DNA of 35,628 nucleotides, taken from Candidatus Gastranaerophilales bacterium (GTDB lineage Bacteria > Cyanobacteriota > Vampirovibrionia > Gastranaerophilales > Gastranaerophilaceae). Location: assembly GCA_947588745.1 (NCBI GenBank), contig CANPYW010000021.1, forward strand, positions 1-35,628, written 5' to 3'. Below the pieces are notes generated by a model. The model ran no database searches and was not told the origin of the DNA. It saw nothing but the letters and a program-made list of their open reading frames with translations. Of the stretch, positions 24,467-33,522 are shown piece after piece. Position numbers and translations under genes: made by a program. Each line of letters starts with the position of its first letter. Position 1 is the stretch's first letter.

Positions 24467-24509
24467 AATTTATGTTTCATTTATAAACAAATAATATATA
24501 ACATAAATT
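24467..24509. repeat. 10-bp inverted repeat flanking the putative promoter of the ATP-grasp/peptide operon
   Basis: AATTTATGTT (24467-24476) and AACATAAATT (24500-24509) are perfectly complementary, 23 nt apart, between the 1180-residue gene and the ATP-grasp start. The spacer contains TATATT/TATTAT -10-like sequence and a TTGATA lies further upstream on the minus strand (near 24513). It may be an operator; in AT-rich DNA it may also be chance. Confidence 0.35.
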
Positions 24510-24546
24510 ATTATCAAGGTAAAGTACTACATTTATTATTATAAAT

Positions 24547-27500
24547 TTAAAGTTCTATTGAATTTAGTTGACAGAAAGTTTTAAAATTATTACGCTCCTT
24601 CACTGCTGTTTCAACCATATTTGTCAACTCCAGCTCTTTTGCTATAGAAAGTGCTTTATTATACATTTCTGTCGTTGTATTTACATTCTCGTTTGAATAT
24701 ATACGTTTTGATTCCATAAGTGCTTCTAAATATTTACCGTATGCAATATAAAGTTCAATAAGCTGATATCTTAAATTATATTGCTTTGCCAGCATTATAG
24801 ATTGTTCCAAATACATCTTTACCGAAGTTAAATCATTCTTTTTCATATAAATTTCGGCTATTGCTTTCTGGAAATATATGGCAAAGAAATAATTATTTAT
24901 TTTTACGCTCTTTGCAATATCAAGCGACTTCATAGCCGTATCAAGTGCCTTATCATCATCGCCCATTTCCATAGTTATTTGAACTATCAAGAACCACGAT
25001 AATAATGCCCCGGTTGCCACCTTTTCTTTTGCAAAATATGTAATTTCTTCATTAAAAATTTCAAGTGCTTTTGTAGTATTACCTTCCTGCTTTATTACAT
25101 AACCCAATATCAATTTAATTATATGTTTTACAAAATGCTCGTTTATGTTGTTTGCAAAAGCAGCAAGCTCAAATAAATCAGACTTTAAATCCTGATTTTG
25201 ACCTAAAAATACTCTGTTTACAATACTTACTAAATTCCATTCAGCCAATTGTTCTGTATTCAGGTTCTTTTCTTTATATTCATTTGCAACTCTATTCAAA
25301 ATTTCATTTGATTTATTTATTTCTCCGGTTATTGTTATTGCAAATGCTTCTACTATATCTATCTGAGTACTGTAATATTCCGTATCGCAATCATAAAGCT
25401 CTAAAAACTTTCTTAAATCGGCTATGACAATTAATGCATTATCATTACCCTGCAATGAATACGCCTTTGCAAGAATTATTTTGGACATAAGCCACCCGTC
25501 TATTATTAACGACTTATATCCGCTGTCAAAAGACCTTGCATTCATACACTCCTCAAATTGCGGAATAATTTCATCATTTATTATATTTATAACCTGTGCA
25601 CTATTACCTATATTAAATAACGCTTTCAATTTTCTTGTTTTTATTAATGCTATATCTATTGCAGATACATCCGTACCTGTAGAACTGATTAATTTTATGA
25701 TTGCATCTATAGATTCATTTGCACCAAAATAATTACCTGATAAATAACAACTCTTTATAAAATATCCGGATAAATCAATTACCTTGTTTACATTCAAATC
25801 CCTTATTTCGCTATCTAACACATTCGCTAAATATGTAACAGCCTCTGTCGGCGATTTTTCATATAGCAATTTCCCGATTTCTTCATATATTTCGGTCTTT
25901 ATATAATCCCCATTATCTAAATTTAACTCATCCAGTAATTTTAAAGACTGCTTTTGAGCTATTACATATAAATTGGTATCACCTAATTTTGCGGATAATT
26001 TAGCCGTATCCTGCCATATACTATATGCTTCATTTTTAGTTAACGCCTCGGTACAGGATATAAGTTTCTGCAAACTGCTCGATAAAATTAAAGATTGAAG
26101 TGTATTATATAAATTTTCGGAATTCTCTTTATACAGTAAATCCGCTTTTGCTTCCTGATATATAAGCTTCCACAACTCAAGACACTTAAACTCGCAAGTA
26201 TAATTATCAACCTGATTAATAAATAATTCCTGCTTTAAGAAATTAATTATTTCTTCTGCTTTTTCAACACTCATTGCAACCGACACTGTTAATATGCTTG
26301 TCGCAAATCTGTATCCCATTATCGCAGCCATGAATAAAACATTTTTAGCACTCGGTGTTAATGCATTTAACCTTAATTTTATAAGTTCTTCCATACTATA
26401 AGACGAACTTTCAGGCTTCAACTGCTCGTTTAAGATAATATTATTATCTTTGACACTAACATAACCGACATCAAATAATAAAGCTATTTCCTGCTCTAAT
26501 CTCATTGCATTTCCGCCGGAATTATTAATTAATTCATCCAAATGCTTTATTGGCAACACTTTTTCTATGGGAAATCCTATTGAATGATTAACAGCCTTAA
26601 TAAGCGTACTCTTATCAAAATCTTCTGTAACTATTGTTTCAAAAATACTGTCATCTATTTCTTCAATATCAAAATAGCTCTGCAATGACTTCTTTTCTTT
26701 ATATGCCACAAGTAATTTTAATCTGTTATTAAAATATCCCTTCTTTAACATATAAAGAATAAAATCGTAAGAAGCACCATCTAACAATTCAAAATTATCT
26801 ATTGCAATAATTATGTTGTTATCCAGCAAAAATGATTTTATAACTTTTTCCAAAATACCAAAAATTATTTTTTTATTTTCTAATATATTTTTAAAACTAT
26901 CCTTTTTTGCTGGATAAAAAATATTCAAAAATAAACTTAATTCTTTTTTTGATAAAAAACTAAACTCGTTTTCAAGATTATTCTTCTTAAAATCAGTCTT
27001 AAAAGCCTCTATACTGTTTGCATAGGGTGGAAAACCCAATATTCTTAAAAAAGCATCCTGAAAAAATCCAAAACTTGTTATCTGTAACAACGGAGTGCAG
27101 CTGCCATATAACACTACATATTTATCCGAAATAAAATAATTTTTTACCTGTCTTAATACTGCCGATTTTCCGCTGCCTTCATTTCCGTTTATTGCAATCA
27201 CATGCTTAGTTATAGACTTTTTAATAAGTTCAACGGCTTTTTTTACAGCCTCCTGCTGTATTTCTATACTATCTAAATTAACAGGATCAACAACAACATC
27301 GTTTAATTCTTCCTCTTGCTGTGATACCTCTGTATGCTCATTATTATCTGAAACCGTATCTTCATCAAGTACATTAATAGGAATATTTTCATCTATTAAA
27401 TCATCGATTTTCTGAACTTCAACTTCATCTGTATCATTTTGTTCCGTCGTTTGCGATTCAATAAATGATTCAAAATCTTGCTCTTCTTTTACTGCAATTG

Positions 27501-28089
27501 GATTATTATCTTCTTCTAAATTAAATATTTTTTGTTCTTCAAACTGCTGTTTATAATCATCTTCACCAAGTTTTTCCAATTTTTCAGATATATCCTTTTT
27601 ATCTTTTACTTTGGATAAAGGACTATCTACCTGTGTAAAGGAACTTTGCACACAGCTAAAAGGCAGTACAACCTCCATATCTGAAATAGTTGGAGTTTCC
27701 TGCTTTTCAGGCGGTACTGCTTTTTCTTTCTGTATATATACATTTTCAAAAACACTATTTGCTTTTTCCTGAATTTCATCCGCAGTTTGAATAACATCTT
27801 GCGACACCTTTTCACTTGCAGAATTTTTTATAATTTCTTCTTTTAAATTTTCTTTTTCATTATTATTAAATTCAGCATGACACTTCCTGCATTCAAGTGC
27901 CGAATATATATTCGAACTTCCGCATTTATCACATTTTTTTATTAATTCAAAACCGCAATTATAACAAGTATGAGAACCAAATCTATTTAAGGTCTTACAT
28001 TCCGGACAGACCATATTTACTTTTATACCGCATTTATTACATCTGATTGCATTATCCGGTAATTTCGCACCGCATTTATGACAAATCAT
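24547..28089 (-). CDS. Zinc-ribbon, P-loop (AAA_16/STAND-like) ATPase with TPR-like C-terminus
   Basis: The 1180-residue protein begins with three consecutive zinc ribbons (residues 3-70, seven CxxC-type pairs including CHKC, CNKC, CPEC, CYNC, CDKC and CRKC). An acidic low-complexity linker (about 75-280) follows. A P-loop NTPase domain then shows Walker A GNEGSGKSA (302-310) and Walker B IIIAIDNFE (426-434). The remaining ~650 residues are helical and TPR-like ('DNDKALDTAMKSLDIAKSVK'-type repeats near the end). This is the architecture of signal-transducing STAND or AAA_16 ATPases that sense a ligand or partner through repeats. It has no membrane segment. It lies 8 nt after the sigma-factor gene in the same operon, so a role in the same signalling unit is inferred. 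Its precise function is unknown. Confidence 0.75.
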   Translation of the reverse strand: MICHKCGAKLPDNAIRCNKCGIKVNMVCPECKTLNRFGSHTCYNCGFELIKKCDKCGSSNIYSALECRKCHAEFNNNEKENLKEEIIKNSASEKVSQDVIQTADEIQEKANSVFENVYIQKEKAVPPEKQETPTISDMEVVLPFSCVQSSFTQVDSPLSKVKDKKDISEKLEKLGEDDYKQQFEEQKIFNLEEDNNPIAVKEEQDFESFIESQTTEQNDTDEVEVQKIDDLIDENIPINVLDEDTVSDNNEHTEVSQQEEELNDVVVDPVNLDSIEIQQEAVKKAVELIKKSITKHVIAINGNEGSGKSAVLRQVKNYFISDKYVVLYGSCTPLLQITSFGFFQDAFLRILGFPPYANSIEAFKTDFKKNNLENEFSFLSKKELSLFLNIFYPAKKDSFKNILENKKIIFGILEKVIKSFLLDNNIIIAIDNFELLDGASYDFILYMLKKGYFNNRLKLLVAYKEKKSLQSYFDIEEIDDSIFETIVTEDFDKSTLIKAVNHSIGFPIEKVLPIKHLDELINNSGGNAMRLEQEIALLFDVGYVSVKDNNIILNEQLKPESSSYSMEELIKLRLNALTPSAKNVLFMAAIMGYRFATSILTVSVAMSVEKAEEIINFLKQELFINQVDNYTCEFKCLELWKLIYQEAKADLLYKENSENLYNTLQSLILSSSLQKLISCTEALTKNEAYSIWQDTAKLSAKLGDTNLYVIAQKQSLKLLDELNLDNGDYIKTEIYEEIGKLLYEKSPTEAVTYLANVLDSEIRDLNVNKVIDLSGYFIKSCYLSGNYFGANESIDAIIKLISSTGTDVSAIDIALIKTRKLKALFNIGNSAQVINIINDEIIPQFEECMNARSFDSGYKSLIIDGWLMSKIILAKAYSLQGNDNALIVIADLRKFLELYDCDTEYYSTQIDIVEAFAITITGEINKSNEILNRVANEYKEKNLNTEQLAEWNLVSIVNRVFLGQNQDLKSDLFELAAFANNINEHFVKHIIKLILGYVIKQEGNTTKALEIFNEEITYFAKEKVATGALLSWFLIVQITMEMGDDDKALDTAMKSLDIAKSVKINNYFFAIYFQKAIAEIYMKKNDLTSVKMYLEQSIMLAKQYNLRYQLIELYIAYGKYLEALMESKRIYSNENVNTTTEMYNKALSIAKELELTNMVETAVKERNNFKTFCQLNSIEL

Positions 28090-28097
28090 AACAAAAC

Positions 28098-28691
28098 CTA
28101 ACTATTACTGCTGTCCAAGAAATTACTTATTAACTTTGAAAGCTGCATCAACCTCTTACTTACTTCTGATTGCGATAAATTAGTTTTCTCCGCTATTTCA
28201 GACTGTTTATAACCTTGTACATATCTTAAATAAAATATATCCAAAAATTGTTTTGACGGAAGTTCTTTATGTACAATACAAACCGCATCCGCAATTTTCT
28301 GCAAACAATCCTTAGTTATAAGAACTTCTTCCACACTGCTTTTAGGATCAGGAAAATCAAAAATAAACTCCGGTCCTTGTATATCCTTCGGTTCAGATAC
28401 GGGTTCCGCAGCTTTAATCTCTGATATTTTTACTTCTTTGGTACTTACATAACCGGAAGCTGAACGTCTTATTCGACCTGAATTTTTTAATACGCTTAAT
28501 ATAGACGTATGAACTACTTTTGAAACATAACTTTCTATTTTTTGTATATTGGCTGATGAATTAAACATCATATACGATTTTTGAAATGCTTCACTGCAAA
28601 AATCCTCAAACAAATCTTCATTACCGGAGTAATTTTTGTTTGATTTTACCATTTTTTCTATTAAAGCTCTTTGTTCTTCTACTAAAAGCAC
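28098..28691 (-). CDS. Sigma-70 family (ECF-like) RNA polymerase sigma factor
   Basis: The 197-residue protein has a divergent sigma region 2-like segment (about 20-76, 'EDFCSEAFQKSYMMF...IESYVSKVVHTSILSVLKNSGRIRR'; first and last parts). A linker is followed by a clear region 4 helix-turn-helix (about 150-190, 'LRYVQGYKQSEIAEKTNLSQ' then SEVSKRLMQL). It should direct RNA polymerase to a dedicated promoter set. The start is a GTG at 28691 with a weak AGAG upstream; ATG at codon 14 is an alternative that would cut into region 2. It sits 45 nt after the membrane protein with an anti-sigma-type zinc motif and 8 nt before the ATPase gene. Confidence 0.78.
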   Translation of the reverse strand: MLLVEEQRALIEKMVKSNKNYSGNEDLFEDFCSEAFQKSYMMFNSSANIQKIESYVSKVVHTSILSVLKNSGRIRRSASGYVSTKEVKISEIKAAEPVSEPKDIQGPEFIFDFPDPKSSVEEVLITKDCLQKIADAVCIVHKELPSKQFLDIFYLRYVQGYKQSEIAEKTNLSQSEVSKRLMQLSKLISNFLDSSNS

Positions 28692-28736
28692 ACTCTTATC
28701 TCTAATTATAAATTCCTAAAAACATAATATCATAAA

Positions 28737-31508
28737 TTACAATTTTATTACTACTTTTAAGTAATATCTATCTTGTTTTAGTGCGTTATTCTCCAAAATT
28801 GGGCTTTTTTCACCCATAAACATTTCATTAATACTTTGTAACACAATATCATCTATTTGTGCCGAACCGGATGATTCTGATATCATGACTTTTTCTAAAT
28901 TACCGTCATTATTTATGGATAATTTTACCACAACATTTCTATTTTGAGGAATTTCAGTAACATTTAATATATTATTTTTTAAATTTTGTTTGAGTAAATT
29001 ATCTAAATTTTGTAAATAATTTTTAAATGTCTTATCGGTAAACAATGCAGCAGTGCAGTTCCAATTTATACCGTTGACACTTACAGGAGCGGCACCACCG
29101 TTCGCAAATGCATTAGTTATTGCCTTATTCGGGTCTGATACCGGTGGATTATTTTCAACTATTAAATCATTCTCAGTTAATTGAGGTATATTTATCTCCT
29201 CTGCTTGTGTACTGTTTCCGGAATTTTCATCTTGAGCATTATTCATATTCTGCCCTTGATTTCCGTTATCATCAGAAGGAATTTCTATTATGTCAGTATT
29301 TTGAGGCAGTTCTTGCGGTATTTCAAGATTATTTTCAGTAGAACCTTGAACAATTTCATTTTTAGAATTTAAGTTTTTAACAAATAACATAATTCCACCG
29401 CCAATAAGCCCCAGCAATAAAAGTATTGAACAAATTAAAACTACGGCTTTTTTAGCACTGCCACGCTTTTGTGTTCCTTCTTCATCATCTTCATATTCTT
29501 CTTCATCTTCATCATATTCTTCTTCGTCGTCATCGTCACCGTCTTCTTCTTCAGAATTATCATCATCGGCATCTTCAGACTCACTGTCATCTTCTGATGT
29601 TTCATCATCTGCTTCTTCAATTTCCGAGCCGGAATTATCATCATCTATAGAAGAACTGTCATCAGAATCATCATTATCATTCAAATTAGTGTTATCCTCT
29701 TCTTTTTCTTCTTGAGTATCATCACCACCATTAACCATATTATCGTACATAATATATGCTTGAGAATAATCATCACTTCCCGATTGTTCGCCTTCATCGG
29801 TTTCCTCGGTAATTTGAAGTTCTTCCGATTTTGCTTCTTCAACGGTATCTTCTGATGTTTCTTCCGTTATTTCAGAAATCGTTTCTTCAGTATCTTGCGG
29901 AATATCTTCTACAATATCCGTATTTTTATTATTTTCACTATTTTCATTAATTGTCTGAATTTCATCTATTTTTTCAGATTGAACACTTTCATCATCTGAA
30001 TTTTCTACAGGAGTGACATAGGAATAAACAGGTTCACCGGTTTCATCATAATCAATAATAACCTTTTGCATATTTCCATTCTCATTTACATTTTCTTTAT
30101 CATTATCATCTTCTATATTCGATATAAAATCTTCTCCCTCAATAGGTTCTATACGAGATTCTTCCGATTCCCCGCTAAAATCTATAAGTTCATCTTTATC
30201 ATACCCAATAGGATTATCACTGATAGTTTCTATTTCACTGTCATTTGCATCCGTTATTGTTTCAAGCTCCGAATGTCTTTCATCTCCAAACAAATCAACA
30301 GGTTCATTAAGCACACTTAAATCATCTGATACATTATTAAATTCCAATTCCGATTTTTCAAGTTCCTTTTCTTCAGCTTCTTTATGTGCTAAATAATCCT
30401 CTTCAACATTAAATAATTCATCTAATATATCAGATACCGTTTCGCCTTGAGTTTCACTTGATACTTCATCAGGCTGCATATCCGGAACTAAATCAACATC
30501 AGATACCGGAAATTCTTTATTATCTGATATCTGTGTTTCATCTTCTTCAATCCCAAATTCATCTAAAACAGATAAGTCATTCACTGTATCATCCGCTACG
30601 TCATGTATTTCAGAAGCTGTTTCAATCGTTTGTTCTGGCGTTGCTTCGGTATTTTTTTCAAAAGGCACTTTTGCTGCTGTTTCCGAACTTTTTACCGTAT
30701 TATTATTTTTATTATCTTTGATTTCATCCTTTCCTATATATATAGTTTCTTCTTTGCCTTTGTATTTTTCATCATCAACTTTTTGTGCTCCGACTATATT
30801 AAGAGTTTCATCATGCATTAATTCGGGATACTTGCTCGTATTTGAACTTACCATTTCAAATCCGGTGAAACAGCAAAACTCAGTTCTGCATTCATTACAT
30901 TCAAATACATGCTTTAACACTCTGTTTATTGTATCTTTATCCGCACTGCCATCCGTTATACTTAAATAGGATTTTCTAAAGAATTCATGGTCTTCTTCCT
31001 CAAATTTAACCTTCTTATCTCTTTGGATTTTTAAAAGGAAATCATCATAAGAAATCAAATTAGAAAATGATACTGTATTATAATGATAATCAAACGGCTC
31101 ACTTTTCATGACCGTTGTATCTGCTATTCCGATTAACTCTGCATTTTCAAGAGTTTTATCAACTCTTACCACAATATAGAAATCAGGCAACAGACCATTA
31201 TCAAGATGAGATTTAGGCACTAAAAATGCATTCCCGCCAACTACTATTCTTACATCTAAATGCCAATTATTTACATATATATCCGATAATTCAAATTTTT
31301 CATTCAACAATGGGTTTCGAAATAATGTCATTGCCTTTTGGATATTAAACGGAGTCCTCTCAATTAAATTCAAAAACGCATATAATGCCACCAATGAAGC
31401 ATAAGCTCTTTTCCTTTGAAACTCATCCTTTATTAATGAAGCATATATTTTTGCATAACCATACGATTTCTTTTCTAAATCCAATTTGATAGTACTCAAT
31501 GACATCAT
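28737..31508 (-). CDS. Membrane-spanning DUF1822-like / anti-sigma zinc motif / TonB-C-like protein
   Basis: Counting from ATG 31508 (GGAG 8 nt upstream; a GTG at 31529 is less likely) the protein has 923 residues. Residues about 33-158 resemble cyanobacterial DUF1822 ('KRAYASLVALYAFLNL', 'DIYVNNWHLDVRI', 'FLVPKSHLDNGLLPDFYIVV'). HVFECNEC (His200, Cys204, Cys207) is the HxxxCxxC motif of zinc-binding anti-sigma domains, with CC at 212-213. Residues about 260-680 are Asp/Glu-rich low complexity, ending in an almost unbroken acidic run and a basic KRGSAKK stop. One membrane helix follows (about 688-711). The outer part ends in a TonB/TolA-C-like domain (about 828-923, 'VVVKLSINNDGNLEKVMISE' then SSG). 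It is probably a sensor anti-sigma factor for the downstream sigma factor. Confidence 0.72.
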   Translation of the reverse strand: MMSLSTIKLDLEKKSYGYAKIYASLIKDEFQRKRAYASLVALYAFLNLIERTPFNIQKAMTLFRNPLLNEKFELSDIYVNNWHLDVRIVVGGNAFLVPKSHLDNGLLPDFYIVVRVDKTLENAELIGIADTTVMKSEPFDYHYNTVSFSNLISYDDFLLKIQRDKKVKFEEEDHEFFRKSYLSITDGSADKDTINRVLKHVFECNECRTEFCCFTGFEMVSSNTSKYPELMHDETLNIVGAQKVDDEKYKGKEETIYIGKDEIKDNKNNNTVKSSETAAKVPFEKNTEATPEQTIETASEIHDVADDTVNDLSVLDEFGIEEDETQISDNKEFPVSDVDLVPDMQPDEVSSETQGETVSDILDELFNVEEDYLAHKEAEEKELEKSELEFNNVSDDLSVLNEPVDLFGDERHSELETITDANDSEIETISDNPIGYDKDELIDFSGESEESRIEPIEGEDFISNIEDDNDKENVNENGNMQKVIIDYDETGEPVYSYVTPVENSDDESVQSEKIDEIQTINENSENNKNTDIVEDIPQDTEETISEITEETSEDTVEEAKSEELQITEETDEGEQSGSDDYSQAYIMYDNMVNGGDDTQEEKEEDNTNLNDNDDSDDSSSIDDDNSGSEIEEADDETSEDDSESEDADDDNSEEEDGDDDDEEEYDEDEEEYEDDEEGTQKRGSAKKAVVLICSILLLLGLIGGGIMLFVKNLNSKNEIVQGSTENNLEIPQELPQNTDIIEIPSDDNGNQGQNMNNAQDENSGNSTQAEEINIPQLTENDLIVENNPPVSDPNKAITNAFANGGAAPVSVNGINWNCTAALFTDKTFKNYLQNLDNLLKQNLKNNILNVTEIPQNRNVVVKLSINNDGNLEKVMISESSGSAQIDDIVLQSINEMFMGEKSPILENNALKQDRYYLKVVIKL

Positions 31509-31575
31509 GTCCTTTTCTCCTAAAATCACCTTTCTATTTATATAGATAGCAGTTCTTATTTTTTTATTCCAATTT

Positions 31576-32418
31576 TTATAAAATTTTTTTCAAAACCGTT
31601 AATTGTTCAGTATTAATATCGTAATTTTCCGCATTCAATTTCGCAATTGGTATGTCTTTATTCTTGCCATGATAATCACTTCCTCCGGAAATTAATATAT
31701 TATTTTTTTGGGCAAAATTAACAAGAAAATCTATTTCAGCCTGCGAATATCTTGAATAAAAACATTCAAGCCCCTCAATTCCCACCGACTTTAATATTTT
31801 ATACCTCCTTTTAAATTCCTTTTCATTCAAATGTGTTTCGCCCTCTCCGCCCAATGGATGTGCCCATATAGGAATTCCACCGGATAATTTGATTGCCCTT
31901 ATCGCCTCATTACCAGAAAATCTTGTATCGCCTGTTTTACATCCGTCTAAAAATTTCTTCATGGCACTAATACTATCTTCTGCCAGATTTCTTTTTACTA
32001 AAATCTGTGCAATATGCGTTTTTACAACACTATTTCGTGTATAAAGCCATTTTAGTTCATTCGGCGTTAGTTCAATACCATGTCTTGCCCTTAAATACTC
32101 AACTCTTTTATCCAGCTTTATTCGGCGTAAAAATTTTCCTTTTTTTACCAATTCAATTATATTCTCATCTTCCGAATTGCAATTAATTCCTAAAATATGG
32201 CATTTAACATCTTTTTCTTTACATGTAAGCTCAATTGACGGAATAAATTTGATTTTGCCATCAATATACTTTTTTATTTCTTTACATCCAATCATTGTAT
32301 CGTGATCCGTCAATGCAAATATACTAATATTATTTTGCTTTATTATTTCGGCTAATTCCTCTGCATTATCGCTTCCGTCAGAAAAACTGCTATGTAAATG
32401 TAAATCAATTTTCGACAT
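31576..32418 (-). CDS. PHP-domain metal-dependent phosphoesterase
   Basis: The protein has the PHP fold used by YciV/RNase AM-type nucleases and nucleotide phosphatases. Motif 1 is DLHLHSSFSDG (His7, His9, Asp14), motif 2 is ALTDHDT (Asp38-His39-Asp40), followed by 'PSIELTC' (Glu63), 'IWAHPLGG' and the final 'SGGSDYHG'. These provide a di- or trinuclear metal site. The insert at about residues 85-180 is usual for the 280-residue stand-alone family. GAGGA precedes the ATG. It lies 67 nt before the DUF1822/TonB-C gene on the same strand and may be first in that operon, but a functional tie is not evident. Confidence 0.9.
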   Translation of the reverse strand: MSKIDLHLHSSFSDGSDNAEELAEIIKQNNISIFALTDHDTMIGCKEIKKYIDGKIKFIPSIELTCKEKDVKCHILGINCNSEDENIIELVKKGKFLRRIKLDKRVEYLRARHGIELTPNELKWLYTRNSVVKTHIAQILVKRNLAEDSISAMKKFLDGCKTGDTRFSGNEAIRAIKLSGGIPIWAHPLGGEGETHLNEKEFKRRYKILKSVGIEGLECFYSRYSQAEIDFLVNFAQKNNILISGGSDYHGKNKDIPIAKLNAENYDINTEQLTVLKKIL

Positions 32419-32451
32419 TTTTATCCTCGTGCAATATTCACACTTTTACAA

Positions 32452-32457
32452 TATAAT
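32452..32457 (+). promoter_or_regulatory. -10 box of the carbonic anhydrase gene
   Basis: A perfect TATAAT lies 37 nt before the ATG in the divergent intergenic region. No consensus -35 is visible 16-18 nt upstream. Confidence 0.4.
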
Positions 32458-32494
32458 AACCTTAATATAAACTGTTGTCAGCAAAGGAGCTAAA

Positions 32495-33115
32495 ATGAAT
32501 ATTCCACTTGATGCAAAACAAGTTCTGATTAAGCTTTTAAAGGGTAATGAACAATTTGTAAACGGTAAATACGAAGCAAAAAATATTACAATAGAAACTT
32601 TAAAACAGCTTGCCAATCATCAAAATCCCCATGCATGCGTTTTAAGCTGTTCCGATTCAAGAGTCGTCCCCGAACTTATTTTTGAAGCCGGAATAGGCGA
32701 GCTCTTTGTGGTGCGTGTTGCAGGCATTACCGTAGGCCCTAATGTTCTTGAAAGTATTGAATATGCCGTAAAAAAACTGCACGTTCCACTGCTTATACTT
32801 TTGGGACACGACAATTGCGGAGTAATGGAATATGCTCAAGACTGCTATCCCGAAATATCCGAAAATTTCCAATCCATTCTAAAATGCGTATACCCCGCCG
32901 TCGAAAAAGATAAAACAGCTCTCGACTCCGAAGATAAGCTTGCAAAACAACACACTCTTTGGGTCGAAGAATTTCTGTTAAATCATTCAAAAATTATTAA
33001 AAATGCCGTTGACGATAAAAAATTATATATAGCTAAATGCCATTTATCACATCTGACAGGACGTATAAGTTTATTAAACTCGGATTTTGACAGAATTGAA
33101 ATAAATGATATATAA
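32495..33115 (+). CDS. Beta-class carbonic anhydrase
   Basis: The enzyme interconverts CO2 and bicarbonate with an active-site zinc. Ligands are seen as CSDSR (Cys52, Asp54-Arg56 dyad) and HDNC (His105, Cys108). 'FVVRVAGITVGPNVLESIEYAV' and 'LLILLGHDNCGV' are the usual flanks. At 206 residues it is a normal bacterial beta-CA. CAAAGGAG lies 6 nt before the ATG. The enzyme likely supplies bicarbonate to carboxylases. It is followed 24 bp later by a small exported protein gene with its own strong ribosome binding site. Confidence 0.95.
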   Translation: MNIPLDAKQVLIKLLKGNEQFVNGKYEAKNITIETLKQLANHQNPHACVLSCSDSRVVPELIFEAGIGELFVVRVAGITVGPNVLESIEYAVKKLHVPLLILLGHDNCGVMEYAQDCYPEISENFQSILKCVYPAVEKDKTALDSEDKLAKQHTLWVEEFLLNHSKIIKNAVDDKKLYIAKCHLSHLTGRISLLNSDFDRIEINDI

Positions 33116-33139
33116 TTATCTTTTACGAAGGAGGTTGCT

Positions 33140-33430
33140 ATGTATAAAAAAATTATTTCCATTGCTTTGTTTCTTTCATTCCTTGCCGTCTCAACTCCCG
33201 CTTTTGCAGAAAGCACCCACGGTAAAGACGGTGAAGTTTCGGGTAAAAGTGTAGGTGCTGCCCTATGCTCGCTCCTTATTTGGCCCGGTATCGGTCAAGC
33301 AATTAACAAACAACAAAAAGAAAAAAATATTACCCACGCTGTTCTCGGTTTAACGGGTGTATTCAGAATTTGGTCGTTCTATGATGCATTAGTTGACCGT
33401 GACGGCGGCGTTTGGCACAACAGAATTTAG
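33140..33430 (+). CDS. Small exported protein, 96 aa
   Basis: The N-terminus is a clear Sec signal peptide (residues 1-23, KK then a hydrophobic core, cleavage after PAFA). The mature part has a hydrophobic stretch (about 37-56, 'SVGAALCSLLIWPGIGQAIN') and a second weaker one ('THAVLGLTGVFRIWSFYDAL'). This resembles the two-helix hairpins of small membrane or cell-envelope proteins, but no named family is recognised. One Cys is present in the first stretch. AAGGAGG gives a very strong ribosome binding site. It probably forms an operon with carbonic anhydrase and is closed by the terminator at 33481-33513. Confidence 0.75.
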   Translation: MYKKIISIALFLSFLAVSTPAFAESTHGKDGEVSGKSVGAALCSLLIWPGIGQAINKQQKEKNITHAVLGLTGVFRIWSFYDALVDRDGGVWHNRI

Positions 33431-33434
33431 TTGC

Positions 33435-33472
33435 TAAGCGGAAAAGTATTAAAATAAAATACCTTTCGCTTA
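33435..33472 (+). repeat. Imperfect hairpin after the small exported protein gene
   Basis: TAAGCGGAAAAGTATT (33435-33450) pairs imperfectly, with one bulge and one mismatch, with AATACCTTTCGCTTA (33458-33472). It lies between the stop codon and the terminator and may stabilise the mRNA end. Confidence 0.4.
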
Positions 33473-33480
33473 ACTTAAAC

Positions 33481-33513
33481 AAAAAGACACATATTGATTA
33501 TGTGTCTTTTTTT
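33481..33513. terminator. Bidirectional rho-independent terminator
   Basis: AAAAAGACACATA (33481-33493) pairs perfectly with TATGTGTCTTTTT (33499-33511) around a 5-nt loop, with a T7 tract on the plus strand. On the minus strand TTTTTGTTT follows the stem. It ends both the carbonic anhydrase/exported protein unit and the convergent R3H ATPase gene. Confidence 0.9.
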
Positions 33514-33522
33514 AGTTCCGTA

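Noticed and set aside
29441-29644. Met/Lys-rich open frame inside the acidic linker of the membrane protein
   Set aside because: It is the shifted reading of the Asp/Glu-rich repeat in the same strand; low complexity and no start signals.
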